NCBI GenBank assembly: GCA_023100825.1
Contig: CP095846.1
Coordinates: 3,224,001-3,288,000, forward strand
Length of the DNA stretch: 64,000 nt
Direction: 5' to 3'
Origin: Nocardioidaceae bacterium SCSIO 66511
GTDB taxonomy: Bacteria; Actinomycetota; Actinomycetes; Propionibacteriales; Nocardioidaceae
Shown: positions 31,080 through 39,360 of the stretch, one piece after another
How the letters are laid out: the number at the start of each line of letters is the position of its first letter
How positions within the stretch are numbered: the stretch's first letter is position 1
Program-made: the position numbers and the translations under genes
Notes under the pieces: model-generated
Seen by the model: the letters and a program-made list of their open reading frames with translations, nothing else
Told to the model about the DNA's origin: nothing
Database searches by the model: none

Positions 31080-33221
31080 CTAGCGCTTCTTCGACTGTTT
31101 GCAGGCGTTACCCAGGTTCGCCGTCTTCCCGCGGTCGACGATCACATCGCGAGTCGACACCACCTTGCCCGACTTGGTGTTCTTGCAGGTGAGCGTCCAG
31201 GCCTCCTTCAGCCCGGTGTAATCGGCCGGGTCCGGGCCGCGGAAGCTGACCTTGCCGGTCCAGTCGCTCGCCTCGTCACCGCCGGCGTAGTTGTTGACCA
31301 CGACGGTGTACTCGCCGGGCACCGGATCGATCAGGTTCGCCTTCTCCGGGTTGTCAAGCGACGCCGCACTGCCGACCTCCTGACCGTCTGGCCCGAGTAC
31401 GAAGACATCCCAGTCGACGTCGGGATCGTCACCGCCCCAGCCGACCTCGACGGTCGCAACGGCGTTGTCGTAACCGTCCTCGGGGCCTTCGATGGTGAAC
31501 GTCGCCACGTCATCCTCGCCCTCCGCGGGAATGCCGTCGGGGTTGGTCAGCGTGATCGGATCCTGCGGCGGACCCTCCGGGTCACGACCCCAGCGGCCGG
31601 CGATCAGCGGCCTGGTCGACGGGTTGACCGACCAGTCGAACTTTCCGCCGTTCGAGCGGTACTTGCTCACGAGCGTGTCTTGGTAGTACCGCGGCGGACC
31701 GGTCGACCCGTCGCGACGGATCACCGGCGACGTCGCCGACACGAACTGCTTGCGGATCTTCAGTACGCGGTTCTTCGGCGCCGTACCCTTCAGCGTCGAG
31801 TGCATCGACTCGTCGAGCGTCGCCAGCGACGCCTGGTAGTACGCCTCCTGGTTGCCGCCGAGACCGGCTCCCGCTGCGGGTTCGAGTCCGAGGTACTCCC
31901 CGACGACAGCGTCGCTGAACTCCGGATGGAACCCGTCGGGCCCGATCTCGAAGGTGAACCCGAAGCCGCCGGTGTTCCAGTAGCTCCAGTCCTCGACCGA
32001 ACCCGAGGTGTCGTACAGCTGGAACGACGCCTGGTTGGTGTAGGCGTTGTGCGAGGCGAACTCCGCGCCGAGTGCTTTGTACTGCGGTTCATCCGGCGCC
32101 CAGCCGGTGTCGAGCAGCGACGGCGGCCGGAGTACGAGGTTGCTGAAGGTGTGGTTGCTGATCATCGTCGTCACCTGGCGCTTCGACATCAGGTCACGGA
32201 TGTTTCGCGTCTCGGGCTCACCGCCGGGGTCATCGCCGCGGAACGTGTCGTTGGACCATTCCGCTGAGGCGCCCGGCCCGCCCCAGAACCCTGGGTAGTT
32301 GCGGTTCAGATCGGTTCCCCGCAACCGGCCGGCCTGGTTGTCATCGCATGGACCCGTCGCGTACTGCCCCGGAGTCGTCTCGGAGATGCTGCAGTTGGTG
32401 CGCTTCATCTCGTAGTCGAACGTGCTGAAGTCGCCGAGGGGCTCGGCATTACGGGAGATCTTGAACCCGTCGACGTTGACGATGGGGATGATGATCGTCC
32501 GGGTGCCTCGCACGATCTTGCGTGCGCGGTCGTCGCTGCGGTAGTTCTGCAACAGGTCGTACGCGTACTCGATGGCGTGCTCGCTGCTCGGCCACTCGCG
32601 GGCGTGGTGGGCACCCATCAGCAAGAAGACCGGTTTGCCGTCCTTGACGTTCTTCGCGTTCGTGGTGATCTCGATGCCGCGTACGCGGCGGTCCTCGACC
32701 GTCGTGTGGCGAAGCGTCAACGGCTTTGTCAGCTTGGGAAATCTGCGATGGAGCGTACGCAGGTCGCGGTTGTAGTCGCGCAGCTTTCGGTACGAAGTGC
32801 GACCACTCGGCAGCGGTGATTCCTGTACGCGCGATGCATAACGAGCATCGGCACGAGCATTCTGCTTCGCCTGCTTCTCCAGGTCGGCGACCTCGACCTG
32901 CCAGTGGAAGCCGGCGGCCCGCAGCACCTTCGCGTCGCGTTCGCCGTGCAGGATCACCCCGATGCCCTTGCGGTTGGCGTGCTCGGTGACGTCGAGCGGC
33001 AGGGACATGACCTTGTCGCGTAGCGCACGGGTCGGCGCGGCGACCATGACATAGCTGGTCTTGGACGACTTCGCGTAACGGGCGACGCGCTCGTCGGAGT
33101 CGTTGTCGTCGGCATCGGCGCTCACCAGTGCGCTGGCGCCGAGCGCGGCGGTGAGCAGTGCGATGATCGAGGCGGCGGAGATCGTCCGGCCCCTCGCTCT
33201 TCGTACCAGACTGGGTTTCAT
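31080..33221 (-). CDS. Secreted M14 zinc carboxypeptidase
   Basis: 713 residues with a signal peptide (SAASIIALLTAALGASALVSA). After a propeptide-like region (about residues 35-140) comes the M14 domain, with SYRKLRDYNRDLRTLHRRFP at its start, zinc ligands in GAHHAREWPSSEH, the third ligand in ISNHTFSN, and the catalytic glutamate in FGFTFEIGPDGFHPEF. The C-terminal third has a beta-sandwich (VEVGWGGDDPDVDWDVFVLG, YTVVVNNYAGGD) of the pre-peptidase or P-domain kind. It resembles the large secreted actinobacterial carboxypeptidases that trim peptides outside the cell. ATG 33221 follows GAGGAG. Confidence 0.93.
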   Translation of the reverse strand: MKPSLVRRARGRTISAASIIALLTAALGASALVSADADDNDSDERVARYAKSSKTSYVMVAAPTRALRDKVMSLPLDVTEHANRKGIGVILHGERDAKVLRAAGFHWQVEVADLEKQAKQNARADARYASRVQESPLPSGRTSYRKLRDYNRDLRTLHRRFPKLTKPLTLRHTTVEDRRVRGIEITTNAKNVKDGKPVFLLMGAHHAREWPSSEHAIEYAYDLLQNYRSDDRARKIVRGTRTIIIPIVNVDGFKISRNAEPLGDFSTFDYEMKRTNCSISETTPGQYATGPCDDNQAGRLRGTDLNRNYPGFWGGPGASAEWSNDTFRGDDPGGEPETRNIRDLMSKRQVTTMISNHTFSNLVLRPPSLLDTGWAPDEPQYKALGAEFASHNAYTNQASFQLYDTSGSVEDWSYWNTGGFGFTFEIGPDGFHPEFSDAVVGEYLGLEPAAGAGLGGNQEAYYQASLATLDESMHSTLKGTAPKNRVLKIRKQFVSATSPVIRRDGSTGPPRYYQDTLVSKYRSNGGKFDWSVNPSTRPLIAGRWGRDPEGPPQDPITLTNPDGIPAEGEDDVATFTIEGPEDGYDNAVATVEVGWGGDDPDVDWDVFVLGPDGQEVGSAASLDNPEKANLIDPVPGEYTVVVNNYAGGDEASDWTGKVSFRGPDPADYTGLKEAWTLTCKNTKSGKVVSTRDVIVDRGKTANLGNACKQSKKR

Positions 33222-33388
33222 CTGTTCTCCTCGTGGCAGCCCCGAGCAGCAGTGTGATCTGTGCAACATATGGCGGTACGTACGGCACGGCAACAGGTAA
33301 CGGCGTGTCTGTGGCCGAGACGTCGCGTACTCATACGTACCGTGATCACTCGTCACTCAACGTACTTGGATTCGGCCAGCGTCCTGCA

Positions 33389-34936
33389 CTAGTCGTAACG
33401 CGCCTCGACCCACCAACTGCCTTCTTCGCAGGCGAGTAGCCAGGCACTTCCGTCGACCCCGACCACCTGCAACCGGGCGAGCCGCCTGGCGGAGCGTTCA
33501 TCCCACCAGCGCTCGTCGACCGGCCACGGCCCCGCCCATGCCTGGACGGGGAGCAACGAGTCACCAGCCGCGGCGAATCTGGTCGGCTCGCCGGTGAGTA
33601 TCCCGCGACCCGATACACCGATCACCTTACCGTCGACCCCCACTACTGTCGCCGGAAGCGGGCGGGGATATACCGTCGCCGGCGCGGGCGGCGGCACACT
33701 GCCCGGCCACGGCAGCGAACCGTCGCGTTCGGCGACGAGCCGGTCGCCCCACGGCACCAGGGTTTGGCGCTCTCGTGGCCCGCGTCCGCCGCCGACGACG
33801 GCGGACACCACGCCGCCGTGGCCGAGCATGCTCTGCACCCGCGACACCGCACGATGGATCCGCTCATCCGGGCCGCTCCCCCACAACCCGTCGGCGTGAT
33901 CGGCCAACGATGCAACGGCGTCGGGTACGAACCGGACGCGCACGACCGGGGACGTCAGCTCGCTGCCCAGCGGCACACCGGCGCCGACACCGCCCTGCAA
34001 CTGCCAGCGCACTCGGTCGACGAGGTCGGGCGCGTCGAACCAGCGTGGATGCATCCACTGCCGCTCCGAGACCTCGCCGGACTCGCCGTACACCTCGACC
34101 CAGACCGTGGTGCAGACCAGTCCGTGTCGCGCCAGCCCGGCGACGAACTGCTCGGCCGTCGTACGGACGCTGAACGCGACCGGGTCGATCCGCTCGAGCG
34201 GAGTCTCGAACGTCACCGCGCATTCGAGCTCGGGTGGCGGGCGACGCAACGCCACTGGTTGCGAATCCTCTCCGCGCGCAAGCCGGTGCGCGAGTACGCC
34301 GAGCCGTCCGAAACGAGTGCCGACATCCTTCTCCGGGAGAACGGCGAGGTCGCCGAGCGTACGTAGCCCGAGCCGGCGGAGCAGCCCGACGAGCTCCGGC
34401 TCGCCGAGGACGTCGATCGGCAGCTCGCACAAGAAGGCGGCCGACCCGCCGGGCGCGACGACGTAGCTGTCCTGCTGCCCGGCTCGCCGAGCGGCCTGCT
34501 CGGCGGTGAACGCGCCATCGGCGACACCGATCCGACAATCGTCGATGCCCAACCCGACAAGGCGTTCGGCGATCACCGCAGCTGCATGCGGCTCACCGCC
34601 GTAGTAGCTGCTCACTCCGCGCGCGGCGAGCGCACAGGTGCCGGGGCGGACGATGTGCACCCCCGGGCTGATCGCTTCGATGGCGCTGGCGGCCGGCTCG
34701 AAGGAACGGATATCGGTCGCCTCGTCGTAGTGCTGCACGACCAGTTCGGGACACCGCGACTGCGCATCGCGCTGACGCAAGCCCCGACGTACGCCCGACG
34801 AACGCGCCGCCGCCGAGCACGCGTACACCTGGCCGCCACGCAGCAGCGCCACCGGAGCGTCGACCGGGAGCCTGCTCGCGCGCATCGCCGCGCGTACGGG
34901 CCAGTCCGGACACCACACGATCATCGACCGAGACAT
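33389..34936 (-). CDS. imuB: ImuB, catalytically degenerate Y-family polymerase homologue
   Basis: 515 residues. The protein begins MSRSMIVWCPDWPVRAAM; the palm position that in active Y-family enzymes carries the metal-binding aspartates is replaced here by WCPDWP. The little-finger region and long C-terminal extension (CAVTFETPLERIDPVAF onwards, then WWDERSARRLARLQVVG at the end) are characteristic of ImuB. ImuB does not polymerise; it bridges DnaE2, the beta clamp and ImuA'. ATG 34936 lies 16 nt after the imuA' stop with a purine-rich site ahead of it. Expressed from the LexA promoter at 35652. Confidence 0.9.
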   Translation of the reverse strand: MSRSMIVWCPDWPVRAAMRASRLPVDAPVALLRGGQVYACSAAARSSGVRRGLRQRDAQSRCPELVVQHYDEATDIRSFEPAASAIEAISPGVHIVRPGTCALAARGVSSYYGGEPHAAAVIAERLVGLGIDDCRIGVADGAFTAEQAARRAGQQDSYVVAPGGSAAFLCELPIDVLGEPELVGLLRRLGLRTLGDLAVLPEKDVGTRFGRLGVLAHRLARGEDSQPVALRRPPPELECAVTFETPLERIDPVAFSVRTTAEQFVAGLARHGLVCTTVWVEVYGESGEVSERQWMHPRWFDAPDLVDRVRWQLQGGVGAGVPLGSELTSPVVRVRFVPDAVASLADHADGLWGSGPDERIHRAVSRVQSMLGHGGVVSAVVGGGRGPRERQTLVPWGDRLVAERDGSLPWPGSVPPPAPATVYPRPLPATVVGVDGKVIGVSGRGILTGEPTRFAAAGDSLLPVQAWAGPWPVDERWWDERSARRLARLQVVGVDGSAWLLACEEGSWWVEARYD

Positions 34937-34952
34937 GACCCTGCACTCCCCA

Positions 34953-35651
34953 TCAGCTCGCCACCTGCTCGCCGTCGCCGAAAGCAGGCCCCACCCCCGT
35001 GAGGGCCTGCCCTTCGGCGGCGGGCTCGACCCCACCGGACAACCACAGCTGGGTCGTACGCGGACGGCCGGATCGCGGTGTGATCTCGACCGTCGCCTGC
35101 CGACCGGACAGATGGCCCCTGCCCGCGGACAGACCCACCCAACTGCTGTCGACGATGGACAGCCGCGCCTCGCAACGCGGCCACTGCCCGAGAGCGACCA
35201 AGGTGGACCCGTGCTGACGTAACCGCCCCGCCAGCCGGGAGGCATCGCCTGCGGGCACCTGGTCGGGTGCCCGCAGCACGACGACTGGGAGCACGTCGAC
35301 CAAGGCCGCGGTCACGGCGATCCAGTGCTCGGCGGGCTCGGGCACCAGAACGGTCCGCTCCAACGCGACACCTGCCGCAGCAGCCGCCTCCGCACCGAAC
35401 TCCGGCACCCCGACGACGCCGCACCACGACCCTGCCCCCGACGCGCCCGCCATCAGCGACATCGCGAGAGCCGTCGACTCGTCGACCGCGTACGTGGCAC
35501 CGGCCCGCAGCCCACGCGGGAACAACGGCTCGAGCGCCGGCAGTACGGGATGGGTCTCGACAGTACGAGTGTCTTCGATCTGACGTACGCGGGCCTGCAG
35601 CGCACGTACCTGATCGAGGCGTTCCTCGAGGTCGGCGGTGGAGGTCGGCAT
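34953..35651 (-). CDS. imuA': ImuA', RecA/SulA-like mutasome protein
   Basis: 232 residues from ATG 35651; an adjacent GTG at 35654 would add one residue. The N-terminus has a helix LEERLDQVRALQARVRQIED, and the core is a degenerate RecA-like fold (LRAGATYAVDESTALAMSLM, WIAVTAALVDVLPVVVLRAP, RLRQHGSTLVALGQWP). It is found with ImuB and DnaE2 and is needed for damage-induced mutagenesis. It is the first gene of a two-gene operon. The start codon is six bases downstream of the -10 element, so no ribosome-binding site is expected or seen. Confidence 0.85.
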   Translation of the reverse strand: MPTSTADLEERLDQVRALQARVRQIEDTRTVETHPVLPALEPLFPRGLRAGATYAVDESTALAMSLMAGASGAGSWCGVVGVPEFGAEAAAAAGVALERTVLVPEPAEHWIAVTAALVDVLPVVVLRAPDQVPAGDASRLAGRLRQHGSTLVALGQWPRCEARLSIVDSSWVGLSAGRGHLSGRQATVEITPRSGRPRTTQLWLSGGVEPAAEGQALTGVGPAFGDGEQVAS

Positions 35652-35686
35652 CACTCAATGATCGAACACTTGTTCGATCATTGCAA
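35652..35686 (-). promoter_or_regulatory. LexA-controlled leaderless promoter of imuA'-imuB
   Basis: On the minus strand a -35 TTGCAA (35686-35681), a 17-nt spacer and -10 GATCAT (35663-35658) are followed by six bases and ATG 35651. This spacing is identical to that of dnaE2. The spacer holds TCGAAC-ACTT-GTTCGA (35662-35677), a perfect SOS box that is part of a larger 28-bp dyad with 12-base arms (35656-35667 and 35672-35683). Confidence 0.87.
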
Positions 35687-35805
35687 GTCGGTCGATGGGA
35701 TCCCCGCGTCCTCCTCCGAAGCGGCTCCGGTGACCCATCACGGCGGTATCTTTTCGACGGTGGCCGGTGCCAGGCACCGTGCCCGTGAACAGGGGGAGCA
35801 AGTCC

Positions 35806-37380
35806 GTGAAGCCGCCATATGACCCGTACGAGGCCAAGCCCTCGACAATCCGTACGTACGCCGACTCGATCGTGACCCAGGCGACGTCGGCAGGCAGCGT
35901 GGATTCCAAGGCGCTCGGGAAGAAGGCGGAGGCCGCCGAGAACATCACCGGCGAGCTCACCGACAAGCTCGACGAGCCGTTCGACACGGTCGGCAAGGAC
36001 GCGAAGAAGATCTCACTGACCTCCGCGTTCGTCGCCGGGAGCCTGTACAAGTGGGCGAGCGCGATCGATACCTTCAACACCGGTGTAGACGGGCTGAACA
36101 CCCGGTGGAACAACCGCCCCTCCGGCCCATCCGGCGGCATCTCCCCGGCCGAGCTGGAGACGCAGTTGATCGAGGAGCTCAACAAGGACTGGGGCAAGCT
36201 CGACACCACTCTCGACGGGGAGGCCGCGGACCTCAAGGTCGAGCTCGACCAGGGCCCGGACGAGAAGACCGTGCTCGCCTACTTCGCCAACGGAGTGCTG
36301 CCGGAGTCGGCACTCCCGCTGCTCACCGGGCTCGGCATCGATCCGAAGAAGGTGCAGAGCGCTCTCACCGACCTCCGCAAGTTCCTCAAGGACAGCAAAG
36401 ACGGCAAGATGTCCAAGGAGCGCATGGATGCGTGGTTCAACCTGCTGAAGACCATCAAGGACCTCGACCCGAAGGCGGCGACGGTCATCCTCGGTGCGCT
36501 CGACGACCAGGAGCTGAAGGATCTCGGCGAGTACGTCGGCGGCGTCGACGAGTCGCATATGAACTCTGCAACCGACCTGTACAGCTTCCTGCTCGCCGGC
36601 GCGACCAAAGAGCAGGTCGACCGGATGAAGAAGCAGTGGGACCTCAACCCCGGAGACCGCGGCGACTGGCAGGATCCGAGGTACTCCAACCCGCTGTTCG
36701 GCTCCACCAACGGCGAGACCAAGATCGGCGCCAACCAGGGCCCGGTCAACGACTGCTGGCTGCTCGCGAAGCTCAACGCCATCGTCGGCTCCGACCCGAG
36801 CTGGCCCCAGCAGCACGTACGCGACAACGGCAACGGCACCGTATCGGTGAAGTTCTACGACGACGGCAATCCGTACTGGGTCACCGTGACCAAAGAGGTC
36901 GCACTCGACGGCGACGGCAACTATCAGACGGCGTACCCGGACGGCTCGAACTCGCAGATGTGGGCGGTCTACTACGAGAAGGCGATGGCCGTCGACGACC
37001 ACGGCGCCGACGGGATCCTCGGCGGCGACGGGTACGACGGGCTCACCGCCGGCTTCTCCGACTCCGCCGATGAGTACATGACCGGTAAGGAGTCCGACAA
37101 CGTCAAGTTCACCGGGCTCAACCCGTTCGCCGATCCGTACTCGGATGTGAAGGAAGCGATCGCCGACGGCAAGGGCGTTGTCGCCTCCAACTGGAGCAAC
37201 AGCCCGCTGCCGTGGAACGGCGGCGACGACGACCTCAAGCAGTACCACGTGTACTACGTCAAGGAGATCGAATCCGACGGCGACGTGGTGCTCGGCAACC
37301 CATGGGGCAAGGACGACGTCACCCTGTCGCCCGATGAGTTCAACGACTACATGGAAGACGTGTCGATCGTCAACCAGTAG
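35806..37380 (+). CDS. Calpain-family (C2) cysteine protease with WXG-like helical N-terminus
   Basis: 524 residues. GTG 35806 is chosen for its GGGGGAG site. The C-terminal domain has the calpain triad: Cys317 in QGPVNDCWLLAKLNAI, His481 in YHVYYVKEI and Asn498 in LGNPWG. The first 100 residues are helical and lack a Sec signal, resembling the WXG100-like heads of type VII-secreted proteins, and a helical region (about 110-290) separates them from the protease. Bacterial calpain-like proteins of this build are often secreted effectors or toxins. No immunity gene is obvious next to it. It is divergent from imuA', with the LexA dyad in between. Confidence 0.8.
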   Translation: MKPPYDPYEAKPSTIRTYADSIVTQATSAGSVDSKALGKKAEAAENITGELTDKLDEPFDTVGKDAKKISLTSAFVAGSLYKWASAIDTFNTGVDGLNTRWNNRPSGPSGGISPAELETQLIEELNKDWGKLDTTLDGEAADLKVELDQGPDEKTVLAYFANGVLPESALPLLTGLGIDPKKVQSALTDLRKFLKDSKDGKMSKERMDAWFNLLKTIKDLDPKAATVILGALDDQELKDLGEYVGGVDESHMNSATDLYSFLLAGATKEQVDRMKKQWDLNPGDRGDWQDPRYSNPLFGSTNGETKIGANQGPVNDCWLLAKLNAIVGSDPSWPQQHVRDNGNGTVSVKFYDDGNPYWVTVTKEVALDGDGNYQTAYPDGSNSQMWAVYYEKAMAVDDHGADGILGGDGYDGLTAGFSDSADEYMTGKESDNVKFTGLNPFADPYSDVKEAIADGKGVVASNWSNSPLPWNGGDDDLKQYHVYYVKEIESDGDVVLGNPWGKDDVTLSPDEFNDYMEDVSIVNQ

Positions 37381-37441
37381 GCGGAGCGCGGTCTTGAGCC
37401 CCGCCCGACTCGGGCTACCTGTCCTCCGCGGTCAGAACGGC

Positions 37442-37487
37442 TGGCGGGCATGCCTGTGCCCCGCCACGGTGGTGCTCAGGTGGCGGG
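37442..37487. terminator. Overlapping GC-rich hairpins between converging genes
   Basis: TGGCGGG (37442-37448) can pair with CCCGCCA (37460-37466), and CCCGCCAC (37460-37467) can instead pair with GTGGCGGG (37480-37487). They lie between the calpain-like gene and the convergent HNH gene. Either stem could stop transcription from one side. No T-tract is present. Confidence 0.5.
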
Positions 37488-37489
37488 GG

Positions 37490-38920
37490 CTAGGCGGCGC
37501 TGGGTTTTCGCTTCTCTTGGACGGTGGTGTCTGTTCGGCCGGGGAGTTTGGTGGTGGTGCCGGCGGTGACGAGGTACGAACGGCCGGCTGGTGAGAGCCA
37601 TAACCAGATGCCGGGTGCTGGTGTTGTGACGGTCCAGGCGGTGAACGTCTTCGCCCGATGATGGAACCGACACAACCTGTGGCCATTTCTGGAATCCGTG
37701 GGACCGCCGTCGGCGTAGTTGCGGATGTGGTCGTAGTCGCCGAGCTTCGCCGGCCGGGTGCAGTACGGGAACGTGCACGTCAGCGCATTCATCAACGCGG
37801 TCTGCTCCCGCAACCGCGGCGGTGCGACATACCCGGTCGTTGAGATCGTCGTTTCGAGATCGATGACAGGTTTGACGACGATCCGGGAGGATTTGCCGAG
37901 GATCTGTTCGGCTTCGGTGCGGGTGATGGCGCCGACGTCGTCGAGTGACCAGGTGCCCCAGCACCGGTCATAGTGAAGGTAGAGCACGGTCTCGCGCAAC
38001 CCACGACCCCGGCGATGACGCCTGCGCGACGGCTTCGTCTCGGGTTCAGGCTCGGGCTCGGACTCAGGCTCGGGCTGCGATTCTGGTTCGGCGGGTACAT
38101 CCGCTTCGGTGTCGTCGGTGTCGCCGTCGGTTTTGTCGGCGACCAGGGTGTAGAGGTCGTCGAGGCTGTCGGGTTCGTGGACCATCCCCATTGCCACCGA
38201 CCGGAGGATGTGGTCGGGACGGGTGTCGCCGAGGAACCGCATCGACTCCACCAACTGATCAAGACGCTGGTCGAGTCGTTGGCCGTCGTCGACAGACAGG
38301 GTGCCCGCAATGTGGGCGACGCCGTCTTCGAACCAGATCGTGACACCCCGCCGCCTGCGTGCCTCACGTCGCTTCTTCTCGGCACCGTCGGGGTCGTCGA
38401 CGAACCGGATCTGATCCAACACCAACTGCAGCCGCGGCATCGTGATCCGCCCAATCAGCGGGGTCCCGTCGACATTCGCCGCCGACAGCCGCCGGTCGGC
38501 ATCGGAGGCTTGGGCGATGGTGAACTCCCGCGTCGCACGCGCGACTTTACGGATCCGCCACCCATCCACCCTTCCCTCGTGCAGACACGCGTACAGGCGC
38601 GGCAACCGGTACGCCAAATCCAGTGCATCTGCGATCAGCGAACGGGCGCCATTCGCAGACAGGCCGAGGACGGGTCCGACTTCAGCGACCGCATACTCCG
38701 ACACCGCCGGTGTCCCCGATCCGCCATAGCGGGTCCACTCATTCACCCCACCCGCCTGCGCGAGGGGCTCGGACGCGATCTGCCGCAGATACGACAGGAC
38801 CGCATCAAACTGCGCGGCCTCCGTACGAGCGAGCTGAGCACGAGCGGCCGCAGCAACATCGAGACCGTCAGTGGTCTCGACATCGTCGATCAGGTTCGCC
38901 GTCCTCATAACCATCATCAT
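37490..38920 (-). CDS. DUF222 / HNH endonuclease protein, REP13E12 family (copy 1)
   Basis: About 476 residues. DUF222 spans the first 320 residues (LAYRLPRLYACLHEGRVDGWR, TPLIGRITMPRLQLVLDQIRF, GTLSVDDGQRLDQRLDQLVE), then an acidic and proline-rich linker (EPESQPEPESEPEPE), then a C-terminal HNH nuclease: CTFPYCTRPAKLGDYDHI, NGHRLCRFHHRAK. Family members are multicopy in actinomycetes and serve as integration sites for prophages in mycobacteria; the biological role is not settled. The start is one of several in-frame ATGs (38920, 38917, 38914, 38908). No LexA box is seen upstream, unlike copy 2. Confidence 0.88.
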   Translation of the reverse strand: MMMVMRTANLIDDVETTDGLDVAAAARAQLARTEAAQFDAVLSYLRQIASEPLAQAGGVNEWTRYGGSGTPAVSEYAVAEVGPVLGLSANGARSLIADALDLAYRLPRLYACLHEGRVDGWRIRKVARATREFTIAQASDADRRLSAANVDGTPLIGRITMPRLQLVLDQIRFVDDPDGAEKKRREARRRRGVTIWFEDGVAHIAGTLSVDDGQRLDQRLDQLVESMRFLGDTRPDHILRSVAMGMVHEPDSLDDLYTLVADKTDGDTDDTEADVPAEPESQPEPESEPEPEPETKPSRRRHRRGRGLRETVLYLHYDRCWGTWSLDDVGAITRTEAEQILGKSSRIVVKPVIDLETTISTTGYVAPPRLREQTALMNALTCTFPYCTRPAKLGDYDHIRNYADGGPTDSRNGHRLCRFHHRAKTFTAWTVTTPAPGIWLWLSPAGRSYLVTAGTTTKLPGRTDTTVQEKRKPSAA

Positions 38921-39236
38921 GCCACCCGCCACTGACAAGACCGGGTGCCAGAAGGCCTTATCCACAAGGGAAAACGAAGTATTTTGAGAATCTTTTCGAA
39001 GGGTCACGTGGAACGGTGCGGCCAGCCCAAAGGACCGCAAGATCGGGTCAGCCGACAAGCAAGGCCAGCCAACCGGAACGGGATCCTCGTCGCCGCCATG
39101 CGGTCTGTACCGACGCGCACGGGAACGATGAAGGTGCCAGCCGACGCAGACCGTAAAGCCAACGCAGACCGTGAAGCCGACACAGATCGCGAAGCCGAAG
39201 CAGCTCGCAAAGCGACGATCCGTCAGAGAAATACAT
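38921..39236. other. Gene-poor region upstream of the ABC-F promoter
   Basis: No recognisable gene. It is less GC-rich than the surroundings and contains a single TTATCCACA motif (38958-38966) and the 18-bp repeats listed separately. A short frame from ATG 39128 to 39298 (56 codons, beginning MKVPADADRKANADRE) runs through the repeats and on into the ABC-F promoter; it has no good ribosome-binding site and no similarity I recognise, so I do not call it a gene. Confidence 0.5.
39140..39211 (+). repeat. Four tandem 18-bp repeats
   Basis: Four consecutive 18-base units of the form GCCRACGCAGACCGTRAA, with the last two more diverged. Read as protein on the plus strand they give ADADRK-ANADRE-ADTDRE-AEAARK. 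The function is unknown; the array ends 25 bases before the -35 element of the ABC-F promoter. Confidence 0.8.
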
Positions 39237-39265
39237 TTGCACCCGCGCCGGGCGTCGTCTACTGT
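39237..39265 (+). promoter_or_regulatory. Promoter of the ABC-F gene (WhiB7-like)
   Basis: -35 TTGCAC (39237-39242), 17-nt spacer, -10 TACTGT (39260-39265). The bases just before the -35 (AGAAATACAT) are AT-rich in an otherwise GC-rich region. An AT-rich patch next to the -35 is the hallmark of WhiB7-dependent, antibiotic-induced promoters in actinomycetes. The expected transcription start is near 39272, giving a leader of about 90 nt. Confidence 0.6.
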
Positions 39266-39275
39266 CGTCGGCGAC

Positions 39276-39354
39276 ATGAAGAACTGACACCGCACTGACC
39301 CGCGTCTGAGGCACGTACGCCCGGCGGGTCTTCGCATCTCCAGCGAAAGCCTGG
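39276..39354 (+). promoter_or_regulatory. Structured 5' leader with three-codon upstream ORF (candidate attenuator)
   Basis: A minimal ORF, ATG AAG AAC TGA (39276-39287), sits a few bases from the predicted transcription start. After it come three possible stems: GACCCGC (39297-39303) with GCGGGTC (39324-39330); TTCGC (39331-39335) with GCGAA (39343-39347); and CCAG (39340-39343) with CTGG (39351-39354), closed by a GAAA loop. The last includes the GGTG before the ABC-F start codon and cannot form together with the second. Antibiotic-resistance ABC-F genes are often controlled by ribosome-mediated attenuation of this kind. Confidence 0.5.
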
Positions 39355-39360
39355 TGTCGT

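Noticed and set aside
38958-38966. Perfect DnaA-box-like TTATCCACA
   Set aside because: A single box without others nearby, no AT-rich unwinding region and no dnaA or dnaN gene, so not an origin.
38921-38990. LexA box upstream of the first 13E12 gene
   Set aside because: No TCGAAC-N4-GTTCGA-like sequence with acceptable match is present near its start codons.
39140-39211. Possible CRISPR array
   Set aside because: The 18-bp units are directly adjacent with no unique spacers, and there are no cas genes.
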